This document shows positions 55,314-64,000 of a DNA stretch of 64,000 nt, in pieces. The DNA lies in the NCBI RefSeq assembly GCF_000155475.1, contig NZ_DS990391.1, positions 752,389-816,388 of the forward strand, read 5' to 3'. Under the pieces are notes generated by a model. The model was not told the origin of the DNA. It ran no database searches and saw only the letters and a program-made list of their open reading frames with translations. The stretch is from Helicobacter cinaedi CCUG 18818 = ATCC BAA-847. GTDB lineage: Bacteria > Campylobacterota > Campylobacteria > Campylobacterales > Helicobacteraceae. The position numbers were made by a program, and so were the translations under genes. Position 1 is the first letter of the stretch. Each line of letters opens with the position of its first letter.

Positions 55314-56318
55314 ATGAACTACATAGGCTCAAAGTGTAAATTACTGCCATTTTTACAGCAAAGCATAGAATCCACACTCAAAAAGCATAATACCAAGCCT
55401 TTGCAAGATTCTATTTTTTGCGATTTATTTGCAGGCACAGGGGCTGTGAGCAAGGCTTTTAAACTTAAAGTCAAGCAAGTGATAAGCAATGATAAAGAGT
55501 ATTATAGCTTTGTGCTAAATCAAAACTATATTGCTAATCACACTCTCATTAACCGTGCAAATAAGCTAATAGAAATGCTCAATAACACGCCTTTGAAAAA
55601 GGGAAAGATTTTCACACATTATGCCCTTGGTGGGAGTGGAAGGCAGTATTTTAGCGATGAAAATGCGATGAAAATTGACGGGATAAGAGAGAGAATTGCT
55701 GCGTGGCAACAAAGTGGGTTTATCAATGAGGCGGAGTTTTACTTCCTCCTTGCTTCACTGCTAGAATCTGCCGATAGCGTGGCAAACACGGCTTGTGTGT
55801 ATGGAGCGTTTTTAAAAAGGCTTAAAAAAAGTGCGACAAAAGAGCTTGTGCTAAGCCCTGCAGTGTTTGAATCTGGCCACAATAGCCATAAGGTTTTTAA
55901 TGAAGATTCTCAAAATCTTATCACGCAAATTAGTGGCGATATACTCTATCTTGATCCGCCTTATAACGCTAGGGAATATGGAGCGAACTATCATTTGCTT
56001 AATACCATTGCGTTGTATGATGACTTTATACCAAAGGGCAAAACAGGACTTAGGGAATACAAAAAATCAGCGTGGTGCAAAAAGAGTTGTGTGGAGAATG
56101 CACTTGATTTTTTGCTTCAAAATGCACAATTTGAATGGATATTTGTAAGCTACAACGATGAGGGACTTTTGAGTTTAGAAAAAATAGAAAAGCTTATGAA
56201 AAAATATGGCACATATGCTTGTGTCAAGCAGGATTACCAACGCTTTAAAGCAGATTCCACGCGTCAGCAAAAGCAGAGTAAAACTACTGAGTATTTACAT
56301 ATTTTGCATAAAGCTTAA
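55314..56318 (+). CDS. D12-class adenine DNA methyltransferase, probably orphaned
   Basis: The 334-residue protein opens with M-N-Y-I-G-S-K, as the D12 (alpha-class) N6-adenine methyltransferases do. The AdoMet motif D-L-F-A-G-T-G is near residue 37, and the catalytic D-P-P-Y is near 213. In H. pylori the iceA1 gene is followed by a D12-type CATG methyltransferase (hpyIM), and here the same order appears with the nuclease broken. CATG as target is inferred from that order. The frame is intact, so methylation may persist without restriction. Confidence 0.88.
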   Translation: MNYIGSKCKLLPFLQQSIESTLKKHNTKPLQDSIFCDLFAGTGAVSKAFKLKVKQVISNDKEYYSFVLNQNYIANHTLINRANKLIEMLNNTPLKKGKIFTHYALGGSGRQYFSDENAMKIDGIRERIAAWQQSGFINEAEFYFLLASLLESADSVANTACVYGAFLKRLKKSATKELVLSPAVFESGHNSHKVFNEDSQNLITQISGDILYLDPPYNAREYGANYHLLNTIALYDDFIPKGKTGLREYKKSAWCKKSCVENALDFLLQNAQFEWIFVSYNDEGLLSLEKIEKLMKKYGTYACVKQDYQRFKADSTRQQKQSKTTEYLHILHKA

Positions 56319-56374
56319 ATTGTGGTGTCGCGGATTTAAGCTACAAAATAAGCCAACTTTTAGCCAAAAAGAGT

Positions 56375-56533
56375 TACAATCTCACCCTTTTGTGTGCTTT
56401 TACTTTTAAAATTGTTTTAAAATAAGGCGACAAAATTCACACATACCAATCCTTGTTAGGTTGCTGGATTCTGCAGATTGTGAGAATCTTGCTAAGGGGT
56501 ATGGAGGACAAACCAAAACTTTAAGGAGAACCT
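56375..56533 (+). promoter_or_regulatory. probable promoter and long leader of rpsB
   Basis: TACAAT at 56375-56380 is the likely -10 box, giving a 5' leader of about 145 bases. The leader has paired-looking segments (CCTTGTTAG with CTAAGGGG) and a strong AAGGAG before the ATG. Leader-based autoregulation by S2 is known in other bacteria; it is only a suggestion here. Confidence 0.35.
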
Positions 56534-57322
56534 ATGGTAACAATGAAAGATTTGCTTGAGTGCGGTGTGCATTTTGGACATCAAACACGCCGATGGAATC
56601 CAAAGATGAAACGCTTTATCTTTGGCGTGAGAAAAAATATCCACATTATTGACTTGCAAAAGACTTTGCGTTATTTCCGCTACACTTACAACATTGTCAA
56701 AGAAGTCGCGAGTGAAGGCAAGGTGATTATGTTTGTAGGCACAAAAAAGCAGGCAAGTGAAACGCTAAAAGCTTATGCTGAATCTGTGAATGCACCCTAT
56801 GTGAATTATCGTTGGCTTGGCGGTATGCTTACAAACTTTAGCACGATTAAAAAATCAGTCCGCAAGCTAGAGATTATTGAAGAGATGGAATCTAGTGGGC
56901 AGATTGATTTGCTGACTAAGAAAGAAAAGCTAATGCTCCAACGCAAGAAAGAAAAGCTTGATAAATATCTAGGCGGTGTGCGTCATATGAAAAAAGCTCC
57001 GGATATGATTTTTGTCATTGATGCGGCGAAGGAAAAAATCGCTGTGGCAGAAGCTAGAAGGCTTGGGATTCCCGTTGTTGCACCGCTTGATACAAACTGC
57101 GACCCTGATATGGTGGATTATCCAATCCCGGGCAATGATGATGCAATTCGCTCAATCCAGCTTTTCTGCAAAGAGATAAGCGAGGCGATTTTAGAGGGCA
57201 GGGCTGAAAATAAAGACTTGCAAGATGAGCAAGGCGAGGTGATTCCAGCAACTGAATCTGAAAAGCAAGAACTGCTTGATGAAGTGAAAGCTGAAGAAAA
57301 TAGCGCACAAGAGGAGGCGTAA
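56534..57322 (+). CDS. rpsB: 30S ribosomal protein S2
   Basis: S2 binds the head-body junction of the small subunit. The 262-residue protein starts [16 protein letters not shown] and contains W-N-P-K-M, the G-T-K-K-Q-A segment and R-W-L-G-G-M-L-T-N, all signature parts. The C-terminal tail is acidic. tsf follows after one base, the common bacterial pair. Confidence 0.98.
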   Translation: MVTMKDLLECGVHFGHQTRRWNPKMKRFIFGVRKNIHIIDLQKTLRYFRYTYNIVKEVASEGKVIMFVGTKKQASETLKAYAESVNAPYVNYRWLGGMLTNFSTIKKSVRKLEIIEEMESSGQIDLLTKKEKLMLQRKKEKLDKYLGGVRHMKKAPDMIFVIDAAKEKIAVAEARRLGIPVVAPLDTNCDPDMVDYPIPGNDDAIRSIQLFCKEISEAILEGRAENKDLQDEQGEVIPATESEKQELLDEVKAEENSAQEEA

Positions 57323-57323
57323 A

Positions 57324-58391
57324 ATGGCAGATATTCCAGCACAGCTTGTAAAGCAACTCCGCGAGATGACTGACGCGGGAATGATGGATTGCAAAAAGGC
57401 ACTTGTGGAGACCAATGGCGATTTACAAAAAGCCGTAGAATATCTGCGTGAAAAAGGCTTGTCAAAAGCGGCTAAAAAAGCAGATAGAGTGGCTAGTGAA
57501 GGCGTTGTGAGTGTGGAAGTAGCAAGTGATTTTAGCAAAGCAAGTATGATTGAGATAAATTCTGAAACTGACTTTGTGGCTAAAAACGATACATTTAAAG
57601 AGCTTGTGGATAGGACGGCAAAGGTGGTGTATGAGAACACACTTTCTTGTACACAGAGTTTGCAAAGTATGAGCGTTGAGGGCGTGAAGTTTGAAGAGTA
57701 TCTCCAGCAAAATATCGCTAAGATTGGCGAAAATATCGTTGTTAGGCGTGTTACCACGCTAGAAGCAAAGGGCAGTGGCATTGTGAATGGCTATGTGCAT
57801 TCTAATGGGCGTGTGGGTGTGCTGATTGCTATGAAGTATGGCAGAGATTCTTCAAAAAATGCCTGTGTGGAACTCGCTAAAAGTATTTGTATGCACGCAG
57901 CAGCGATGAAACCTCAAGTGCTAAGCTATACAGAGCTTGATAGTGAATTTATCCAAAAAGAAAAGGTTGCCATTATCGCTGAATTGAAAAAAGAGAATGA
58001 AGAGCTACAACGGCTTGGCAAACCACTGCATAAGATTCCAGAATACATTAGTCGCAGTGAATTAAATGAATCTGTGCTGAAGGCTAAAGAAGCACAATTG
58101 CGTGAAGATTTAAAAGCTCAAGGTAAGCCAGAGCAGATTTGGGATAAGATTTTACCCGGGCAAATGGAGCGATTTATCGCTGATAGCACCTTGCTTGATC
58201 AAAGAATGACGCTTTTGGGGCAGTTTTATGTAATGGACGATAAAAAGACCATTGCTCAAGTGCTAGATTCTAAATCTCAAGAGCTAAATGACAGCATAGA
58301 GATTGTGGAGTATGTCCGCTTTGAGTTGGGTGAAGGCATTGAGAAAAAAGTAGAGGATTTTGCTGCTGAAGTCGCCGCCCAAATGCAGTAA
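57324..58391 (+). CDS. tsf: elongation factor Ts
   Basis: EF-Ts recycles EF-Tu by releasing GDP. The 355-residue protein has the N-terminal signature L-R-E-M-T-D-A-G-M-M-D-C-K-K-A-L and the core T-D-F-V-A (E-T-D-F-V-A-K-N near residue 80). It is the second and last gene before a strong terminator. Confidence 0.98.
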   Translation: MADIPAQLVKQLREMTDAGMMDCKKALVETNGDLQKAVEYLREKGLSKAAKKADRVASEGVVSVEVASDFSKASMIEINSETDFVAKNDTFKELVDRTAKVVYENTLSCTQSLQSMSVEGVKFEEYLQQNIAKIGENIVVRRVTTLEAKGSGIVNGYVHSNGRVGVLIAMKYGRDSSKNACVELAKSICMHAAAMKPQVLSYTELDSEFIQKEKVAIIAELKKENEELQRLGKPLHKIPEYISRSELNESVLKAKEAQLREDLKAQGKPEQIWDKILPGQMERFIADSTLLDQRMTLLGQFYVMDDKKTIAQVLDSKSQELNDSIEIVEYVRFELGEGIEKKVEDFAAEVAAQMQ

Positions 58392-58412
58392 GCTTTCAAC
58401 TTCGTATTTATA

Positions 58413-58447
58413 AAAGTACAAGGGATTAAGACGCTTGTGCTTTTTTT
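58413..58447. terminator. intrinsic terminator after rpsB-tsf, probably bidirectional
   Basis: A 10-bp stem (AAAGTACAAG with CTTGTGCTTT, one G-U pair) and an 11-base loop are followed by seven T on the + strand. In the other direction the stem is followed by CTTTTAT, so it may also stop the ABC-2 gene that ends at 58459. Confidence 0.8.
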
Positions 58448-58458
58448 ATTTTAGAATC

Positions 58459-59577
58459 TCACTCAATTCGCTTTGTTTTCTTGTAAATCACCCATACGCT
58501 CGCACCAATATACAATAAACACAAAAAGAGCAGATTTAAAAAATATCCCCAAATACTACTAAAACTCGCACCCATTTGATTGAGTTCTAAAAGTCCATTA
58601 ATGCCGTGATAGGCTGGGAGAAAAGCGATAATATCACTCGCCCAAGGGGCAATCTGGGCTTTGGGCCATATAAATCCTAGCAAAAAGACAATCGGCATTG
58701 AGGCTAACATAATGATTTGCGTTGAGTAGGCGCGTTTAGGTAAAAGTGTGCCAAAAAACACACCAAATGCGGCAGTGGATAAAATAAAACCTATGCTAAA
58801 AAGCCAAAAATCAAGAATGTGTGCATTGATATGCACGCCATAAAATTCATACGCAAAGCCAAAATAAAACGCAAAAAGCACAACATAAATACAGAAAAAT
58901 ACAAAAATCTTTGATAGCACGATGAGAAGCGGATTGGCACTTGCGTAGTAGTTTCTCACCCCTTGATTATACTGCTGATTTTGCGTTCCACCGATGATTC
59001 CAGCTCCTGCTATAAGCGTTTGGTGTAGGATAAAAATAAGCACGGGAGCTAGAGTGTAGTTAATATAGCCCATTGATGTGTTAAAAAGTGGAATAAGGCG
59101 TGGGGATAGAATCTCGTGTTCTTCTATTTTGATTGTAAGACTAGCATTAAACGCACTTATCACATCAGCAGCCGCATTAGCAATAGAGCCATAAATCAGT
59201 AAATATGACGCATTTGCCATAATAGACAAAGTGGGTGGAATCTGCTGATAGAGGTGCTTTTCAAAATTATGCGGTATGGTGATAAGTCCATAGATTTGAT
59301 TAGATTCTATCATCTCTTGAGCAAGGCTGGGATTATCTAAAATCTCCACCACCTCCAAATGCGGTGAGGCTCTAAAAAAAGTGATAAGCTCTCGCGATGA
59401 AGTGGAGCTATCATAATCAATAATGGCGATTTTCTGCTTTGCCACGACATCATTATAATAAGGCGTAGGGTAGAGAAAAAGATAAAAGAGTGATCCACCA
59501 AAAATAATCAGCATTGCCGATACTGAAGTAAAAATACTCTTTGCTTCAAGTAAAAAAATGGAATAAAAATGTTTCAC
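58459..59577 (-). CDS. ABC-2 type transporter permease
   Basis: The 372-residue protein has an N-terminal membrane helix, a large periplasmic domain (about 40-170), then five helices (about 170-370), the layout of YhhJ/YbhR-type ABC-2 permeases. Such transporters export drugs or envelope components with an ATPase and a membrane fusion protein; none is adjacent here, and the start overlaps glyS by four bases. Substrate is unknown. H. pylori has similar genes at other positions. Confidence 0.8.
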   Translation of the reverse strand: MKHFYSIFLLEAKSIFTSVSAMLIIFGGSLFYLFLYPTPYYNDVVAKQKIAIIDYDSSTSSRELITFFRASPHLEVVEILDNPSLAQEMIESNQIYGLITIPHNFEKHLYQQIPPTLSIMANASYLLIYGSIANAAADVISAFNASLTIKIEEHEILSPRLIPLFNTSMGYINYTLAPVLIFILHQTLIAGAGIIGGTQNQQYNQGVRNYYASANPLLIVLSKIFVFFCIYVVLFAFYFGFAYEFYGVHINAHILDFWLFSIGFILSTAAFGVFFGTLLPKRAYSTQIIMLASMPIVFLLGFIWPKAQIAPWASDIIAFLPAYHGINGLLELNQMGASFSSIWGYFLNLLFLCLLYIGASVWVIYKKTKRIE

Positions 59578-61664
59578 AATGTAATTTCTCTCATATCACC
59601 TATGCGGAGAAACTCGCTATGCACACTAAAGACAAGCATTTGCCGATTGGTTTTAATGGCGTTGTTTTCATCATTGACAAGCACGGAGTTAAAAAACGCC
59701 TCTAAGGGTTCTTTTAAACTAAAAAGTGCGGTAATTTGAGAATCTACATCTGCAGTAAGTGCTTGGGATTTAAGCGATTTTAGGGCTTGGAAAAGAGCGA
59801 TTTCTTGCGGCAGCTTAAGCAGCGATTCATCAATATGTGTGGGCTTAATCTCATCGCTTAAAATATTTGCCACACGCTTAAATAGGCTGACTAAGGCTTG
59901 TTTATCGCTTTTTTCAAAAAACGCATTTAACGCCTTGGTATTGCGGATAATGTTTTTAAGGTTTAGCACCCTTTTGTTATTCACACGCGCCTTTAGCACA
60001 CTGCGGATAATTGAAGGATTGATTTTCAAAGCCCCCTCTAAGCGTTCAATGAAAAACTGCTCTATGCGTTTCATATCACTTATCTTATAGCCACCTGCTT
60101 GATAAAGCCTTGGCATATCGCTAAGTAAGTCAAAGTCTAAGTCATAATGGTTAATGATTTTTATCACACCATTTGCCGCGCGTCTTAGGGCAAAGGGGTC
60201 TTTTGAGCCACTTGGAATCTTGTCAATACTAAAAAGGGCAAAAATATTATCAAGCTTAATGCTTAGGGCTAAAATCGCACTTAGAATATGGCTAGGCAGG
60301 GCAGAATCTTCACCTGTGGGCAGGTATTGCTCCTTAATAGCAAGGGCAACAAGCGGGTGAAAGCAAAAATTTTTTGCATAGTAATAGCCCATAACACCCT
60401 GCAACTCGGTAAATTCATACACCATTTCGGTAAGCAAATCCGCCTTAGCATATTTCGTGGCTTGGGTGAGAATCTGCCTTGCTTCATCTTTAGGCATATC
60501 TATTGAATCTAAAGCAGGGGCAAAAGATTCTAAAAGGGCGTTAGCTAGGGCAGATTCTCGCTTAGATTTATCAAGCAAAGAGCCTAGATTTTCTACAAAA
60601 ACAATCTGCTCTAAAAGCTCGGGTGTAAAGCCCTTTTTCAAGTCATTTTCATAGAAAAACATCGCATCAGCAAGTCGTGCTTTGAGTACCTTTTGATTAC
60701 CCTGCACGATGGGGCTTAAATCTTTAGCCGTGGAGTTAGACACAAGCACAAAGCCATTATGAAGCACAGAATCTTTATAAGTCGCAAAGTAGCGTTGATT
60801 TTCTTTCATAGAAGTAATGATAACTTCACTAGGCAAGGCAAGGAAGCTAGAATCAAAGCTCCCATACGCCGCTTGCGGATATTCTGTAATAGCTACAATC
60901 TCATTTAGCAAATCTGTGTCAATTTCAACCTGAATCTTGTGAGCTGATTCAAGCTCGGCGATTTGGCTAAGGATTAGCTCTTTGCGTTTATCTTGGCTAA
61001 GAATGACAAAATTTTTCTGTAATGTATCAAAATACTGCTCTATGGAAGTGATTTTAAAAGGCTCAAAGCTCACATCTCTATGCACAAAAATCTGTGCTTG
61101 TTTGCCAAAGTGGCGATTAAAGGCATTCACGCAAATGCTTTGCTCCCCTAGTAAAATAAGGATATTTCTCACAGGGCGGATAAAGCCTTGCTCCACATCG
61201 CCCCAAAACATACTTTTGCCAAATTGCAATGAATGAAGCCACTCTACCACCATAGATTCTAAAAGGCTAGAAGTTTCCACACCCTTTTGCGTAATAGCAT
61301 AATACAGCACTTCTTTATTATCTTTTATTCTTGTTTCAAGCTCTTGCTCTAAAGGGAGATTATTTTTTTTATAAAAGCTCTCTCCGGCTTTGCTTAAGCC
61401 CTTCGTTTTATCCCCATCAATGTAGGCAATGCTTAAAGGGGGACCATAAGATTCTATAAGAGAATCTGGCGTGTGAGCTAAAAAGCCCTCTTCATACAGC
61501 ACAAGGCGTCTAGGCGTATAATACAATGTAGGAGTAGAGCTGACATTGTGCTTTTTGGCGATACTCTGCCATTTTTGAATAATATGTGGTAGCTCTTTTA
61601 GCAAAGGCAGTGCGGGAAGCTCTTCGGTAAGAATCTCAATAAGCAAGGGCAAATGTGATTTCAA
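59574..61664 (-). CDS. glyS: glycyl-tRNA synthetase beta subunit
   Basis: The beta subunit binds tRNA-Gly in the alpha2beta2 enzyme. The 696-residue protein has the start L-L-I-E-I-L-T-E-E-L-P-A and the family segment T-E-Y-P near residue 262, with F-A-L-R-R-A-A-N-G near 487. The alpha subunit glyQ is not nearby, as commonly seen in Campylobacterota. The gene is coupled to the downstream ABC-2 permease. Confidence 0.95.
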   Translation of the reverse strand: MKSHLPLLIEILTEELPALPLLKELPHIIQKWQSIAKKHNVSSTPTLYYTPRRLVLYEEGFLAHTPDSLIESYGPPLSIAYIDGDKTKGLSKAGESFYKKNNLPLEQELETRIKDNKEVLYYAITQKGVETSSLLESMVVEWLHSLQFGKSMFWGDVEQGFIRPVRNILILLGEQSICVNAFNRHFGKQAQIFVHRDVSFEPFKITSIEQYFDTLQKNFVILSQDKRKELILSQIAELESAHKIQVEIDTDLLNEIVAITEYPQAAYGSFDSSFLALPSEVIITSMKENQRYFATYKDSVLHNGFVLVSNSTAKDLSPIVQGNQKVLKARLADAMFFYENDLKKGFTPELLEQIVFVENLGSLLDKSKRESALANALLESFAPALDSIDMPKDEARQILTQATKYAKADLLTEMVYEFTELQGVMGYYYAKNFCFHPLVALAIKEQYLPTGEDSALPSHILSAILALSIKLDNIFALFSIDKIPSGSKDPFALRRAANGVIKIINHYDLDFDLLSDMPRLYQAGGYKISDMKRIEQFFIERLEGALKINPSIIRSVLKARVNNKRVLNLKNIIRNTKALNAFFEKSDKQALVSLFKRVANILSDEIKPTHIDESLLKLPQEIALFQALKSLKSQALTADVDSQITALFSLKEPLEAFFNSVLVNDENNAIKTNRQMLVFSVHSEFLRIGDMREITL

Positions 61665-61694
61665 GGATATTCCTTTTTTAGATATGATTGCGTA

Positions 61695-61700
61695 ATTGTA
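61695..61700 (-). promoter_or_regulatory. probable -10 box (TACAAT) for glyS
   Basis: On the minus strand TACAAT within CCGTTACAATTACG lies about 30 bases before the glyS ATG. Confidence 0.4.
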
Positions 61701-61774
61701 ACGGCATTGTTATTAAAAAGTGATTTAAAAGTGGCAAATTTTGTGAAAAGAAGTGTGAAAATAAGGGAGATTTT

Positions 61775-62500
61775 GTGAGAAAAGTTTGGTTTTGTATGTT
61801 TTGTTTATGCGTTTTTTTGGGTGAGATGAGTGCTTTGCCATTGCATAAGATAGAGGGTAAATGCGTTGAACCTAAGAAGTTTAATAAAAATCAAAAGCAA
61901 GTGATTTTAAAGGCATTCAAATATGGTGCAAAAAGTGGCTTTGGCTACACAATGGCGGCTATTGCGTGGAAGGAATCTTGTGCGGGGGAATATAGGGTAA
62001 ATTTTGCTGACCCATCAGCGGGAATCTACCACGCGCATATCCCGGGCATTATCAAAAAGCATAAGCAAAAGGATTCTGCATTTATGCGGAATATGGTAGG
62101 AGAGCTGCTTATGCGAGATGATGAGTTTGCTTCACAAACCGCGTTAGAGGAGCTAGGCTATTGGCACAAGGTGCGGAGGGGGAATTGGTATGAGGTAATA
62201 AAGTCCTATAATAAGGGCTTTAGCTGGGAAAAGGACAGGGAGCGGGATAAAATGGCACAGGCGTATTTTGAAGATGTTGCAAAGCGAGTAAAGGAGCTGC
62301 AAACCTATATTCCAAAAGTGAGTTCAAGCACAGCGCGCCTTGCTAAGAAGGATTATGCTTTGGAGTTTTTGAATAATGCCACACAAGGCGTGTTGAGCGA
62401 GAAAAATGCGATAATCAAAGATTCTGTGGCAGATTTTAGGCAAAATCACAAAAACACAAAAAGCAAGGATAGGGAAAAGTTTATCATCTTGGAGGAGTAG
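61775..62500 (+). CDS. secreted lysozyme-like (lytic transglycosylase-type) protein
   Basis: The GTG start follows AGGGAGA. The 241-residue protein has a signal peptide (about 1-20). Its middle resembles transglycosylase folds: A-I-A-W-K-E-S-C with the likely catalytic glutamate near residue 68, D-P-S-A-G near 80, and S-Y-N-K-G near 150. The last 70 residues are polar and helical. I infer peptidoglycan cleavage in the periplasm from these motifs, but the family is not one of the standard Slt or Mlt proteins. Confidence 0.6.
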   Translation: MRKVWFCMFCLCVFLGEMSALPLHKIEGKCVEPKKFNKNQKQVILKAFKYGAKSGFGYTMAAIAWKESCAGEYRVNFADPSAGIYHAHIPGIIKKHKQKDSAFMRNMVGELLMRDDEFASQTALEELGYWHKVRRGNWYEVIKSYNKGFSWEKDRERDKMAQAYFEDVAKRVKELQTYIPKVSSSTARLAKKDYALEFLNNATQGVLSEKNAIIKDSVADFRQNHKNTKSKDREKFIILEE

Positions 62501-62511
62501 GTGCGTGTGAG

Positions 62512-63588
62512 CTATCTGCTGAAGCGAGATTCTATCTCGTGCATAGTTTTTAGAGACTGCTTGAGATTATCCTTTGTAATAAATATGCCAAAATCCTTTG
62601 GTATAGAATCTGCATTCCGCTGAAAAATCCTATTTAAGCTCAATATGTCAATATCAGGGATATGGTGAGTTTCTTCGTAGTAATTGTAGTCATTTGTAGT
62701 TATGCTATTAAGATAGCCAAAATGCCAAAATCCATTAGGGAAGTTCTCCGCCATTAGTAAAAGGATAGAATCTCTTACTTGTGGAGAAAAAAGTTTAATA
62801 GTGCTATGGTGCATAGGGGCTGTGTAGATAATGCAAATAATATGATGTTTTGCACATAGGGCGTTTATATTGTGGAGCGTTTGTTTTAGTAGGATAAGTG
62901 AGCGTTTGTTTATAGAATCTTGTGGTCTTACAGGAGGCTTATGGAAGCTTGGCTCATTTGCGACATAGGCTTGTGGATTCTGATTTCTTTGTTTTTCGCG
63001 TATGGTGTAGCCCCAAATGCCTGTGTGTATGTCTTCAAATTGAGGCAGTTCGTCATAGTCTAAAATGACTTTAAATTTATCATAAACAGCTCTTGGAAGA
63101 AAATTAAAAAGATATGAAGCATAAAATTCATTTACACTTTTATGCGTTATCTCATAATGCCAAGTGCGTTGCATATCGTTTGCTGTGCGGTAATCAATGA
63201 TATTTGCGGCGTGGTCTAGCCCAATTTGAATAATAGCGTATTTGATAGGATAGTCTTTTTCTATGAGATATTGCAAGAAGATTTCCGCATCAAGTGGATT
63301 AGCACTTGAAAACCAAGCATTGTAAAATTTAGAATCTGGCAAGTAGGATTCTGCTACTTTTGGCTCTATGAGGCCTATGCGTGAGCTACCGATAAGATAG
63401 GCATTAAAGTCATTATAATGTGTTTTTAGGTATTCAATTTTTTCATATCGTTGCACATGATGTATGCTTTTTGGTGCAAATTGATGGGTAAAAATTTCAT
63501 AAGGATTAAATACATAATTAAATAAAGCATTGCAAGGAAATAAAATTGTAATCAGTAATGCGTATAGGCAGTATCGTTTATAGCTCAT
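62512..63588 (-). CDS. membrane-anchored SGNH-like protein paired with an MBOAT gene
   Basis: The ATG at 63588 follows AGGAGA and gives 358 residues. There is one N-terminal helix (about 8-28), and a periplasmic domain opens with Y-L-I-G-S-S-R-I-G near residue 66, a G-S-S-R motif seen in DltD/AlgX-like partners of MBOAT acyltransferases. An I-Q-I-G-L-D-H segment follows near 125. It starts ten bases after the MBOAT gene, so the two probably work together on O-acylation of a surface glycan. The catalytic set is not fully clear. Confidence 0.65.
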   Translation of the reverse strand: MSYKRYCLYALLITILFPCNALFNYVFNPYEIFTHQFAPKSIHHVQRYEKIEYLKTHYNDFNAYLIGSSRIGLIEPKVAESYLPDSKFYNAWFSSANPLDAEIFLQYLIEKDYPIKYAIIQIGLDHAANIIDYRTANDMQRTWHYEITHKSVNEFYASYLFNFLPRAVYDKFKVILDYDELPQFEDIHTGIWGYTIREKQRNQNPQAYVANEPSFHKPPVRPQDSINKRSLILLKQTLHNINALCAKHHIICIIYTAPMHHSTIKLFSPQVRDSILLLMAENFPNGFWHFGYLNSITTNDYNYYEETHHIPDIDILSLNRIFQRNADSIPKDFGIFITKDNLKQSLKTMHEIESRFSR

Positions 63589-63598
63589 TGTTTGTCTC

Positions 63599-64000
63599 CT
63601 AAAAATTAAAATATAAAAATTCGGAGACATTATTGAGAGCATTGATTGAAAGTGCAAAAATTATCCAAAACCACACCACATAAAACCAATTTGGCTTAAA
63701 ACGATTGAGCCACTCCACCCCATTCCTAAAGCCCAAACACACAATAAAAGCTCCTAGAATACACCCCCACACTTCATAGGAGCTATCAGTAATGGCATTT
63801 GCCCATATATCAAAACTTATGAAACTATTACTTATTTGAGAAATAAAAGGTAGGAACTTAAGCTTTATTAATATATTTTCCACCACAATAGGCAGCACCA
63901 CCTCCCCACCAAACATTCCCTTTAACAGATTCACCGCCCCTTGTAAGTTTTCAGCACGAAAAAATACCCAAGCAATATTGACAAAATTAAAGGTAATAAA
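63599..64000 (-). CDS. MBOAT-family O-acyltransferase, C-terminal part (runs off the window)
   Basis: The frame is open to the window edge and reads F-N-F-V-N-I-A-W-V-F-F-R-A, the usual C-terminal signature of AlgI/DltB-type MBOAT proteins. Two hydrophobic segments follow, then the stop at 63599. The catalytic histidine region is outside the window. It is a second MBOAT gene, distinct from the one at 43893. Confidence 0.75.
   Translation of the reverse strand, partial: FITFNFVNIAWVFFRAENLQGAVNLLKGMFGGEVVLPIVVENILIKLKFLPFISQISNSFISFDIWANAITDSSYEVWGCILGAFIVCLGFRNGVEWLNRFKPNWFYVVWFWIIFALSINALNNVSEFLYFNF

Noticed and set aside
1..64000. tRNA or rRNA genes, CRISPR array, complete insertion sequence, phage attachment site
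   Set aside because: I looked for T-loop-like sequence, regularly spaced direct repeats and transposase motifs and found none convincing; short or degenerate cases could be missed without a scan.

Overview
The window looks like chromosomal DNA of a Helicobacter, most likely an enterohepatic species rather than H. pylori. The evidence is the AT-rich base composition, the futalosine menaquinone gene mqnE, the carboxynorspermidine route, FixI/CcoI-type copper ATPase, the petABC complex, and gene orders remembered from H. pylori: the HP1054 to HP1048 order (M23 peptidase, minC, lpxC, tsaB, thrB, ylxR, infB), the lpxK-nadE pair, and the HP0718 to HP0714 order (TRIC channel, dnaX, tsaE, lptB, rpoN). 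A cytochrome bd operon, which H. pylori lacks, argues against H. pylori itself. No search was run, so the species is inferred.

Layout. 1-8.9 kb: a truncated dynamin-like GTPase, a cytochrome bd operon (DUF4492, cydA, cydB and a 36-residue CydX-like gene), a serine transporter, lpxD and an enlarged carboxynorspermidine dehydrogenase. 9.0-17.7 kb: an accessory island in which a type III restriction-modification operon (mod ... res) holds two extra translationally coupled genes, a GHKL ATPase with a C-terminal PD-(D/E)XK-like nuclease region and a RhuM-family protein. Mod carries two copies of an 81-bp palindromic element inserted in frame. 18-35.8 kb: a chemoreceptor, an ATP-grasp-like protein, ccoI, mqnE, moaA, mobA, flhB, cell envelope genes and translation initiation genes ending in infB, then an outer-membrane barrel. 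35.9-43.5 kb: bcp, lpxK, nadE, petABC, yceI, a LolD-type ATPase and dedA. 43.9-47.9 kb: an MBOAT plus two SGNH proteins, probably a peptidoglycan or glycan O-acetylation cluster. 48.0-48.8 kb: a decayed methyltransferase with an 11-G tract. 48.8-54.6 kb: flgG with a good sigma-54 promoter, a TRIC channel gene, dnaX, tsaE, lptB and rpoN. 54.6-56.3 kb: a decayed NlaIII/IceA1-like restriction gene beside an intact D12-class methyltransferase. 56.5-64 kb: rpsB-tsf with a clear terminator, glyS with an ABC-2 permease, a lysozyme-like secreted protein, and a second SGNH/MBOAT pair cut by the window end.

Functional links. Respiration is represented by the cytochrome bd oxidase, the bc1 complex, copper loading of cbb3 oxidase (ccoI) and quinone synthesis (mqnE). 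Envelope work is represented by lpxC, lpxD, lpxK, lptB, an M23 peptidase and two acylation clusters. Flagellar genes flhB, flgG and rpoN sit in the same window, and the sigma-54 site upstream of flgG joins two of them. The most unusual parts are the type III operon with its embedded ATPase/nuclease and the palindromic repeat that has entered coding sequence. No tRNA, rRNA, CRISPR array or complete insertion sequence was seen.
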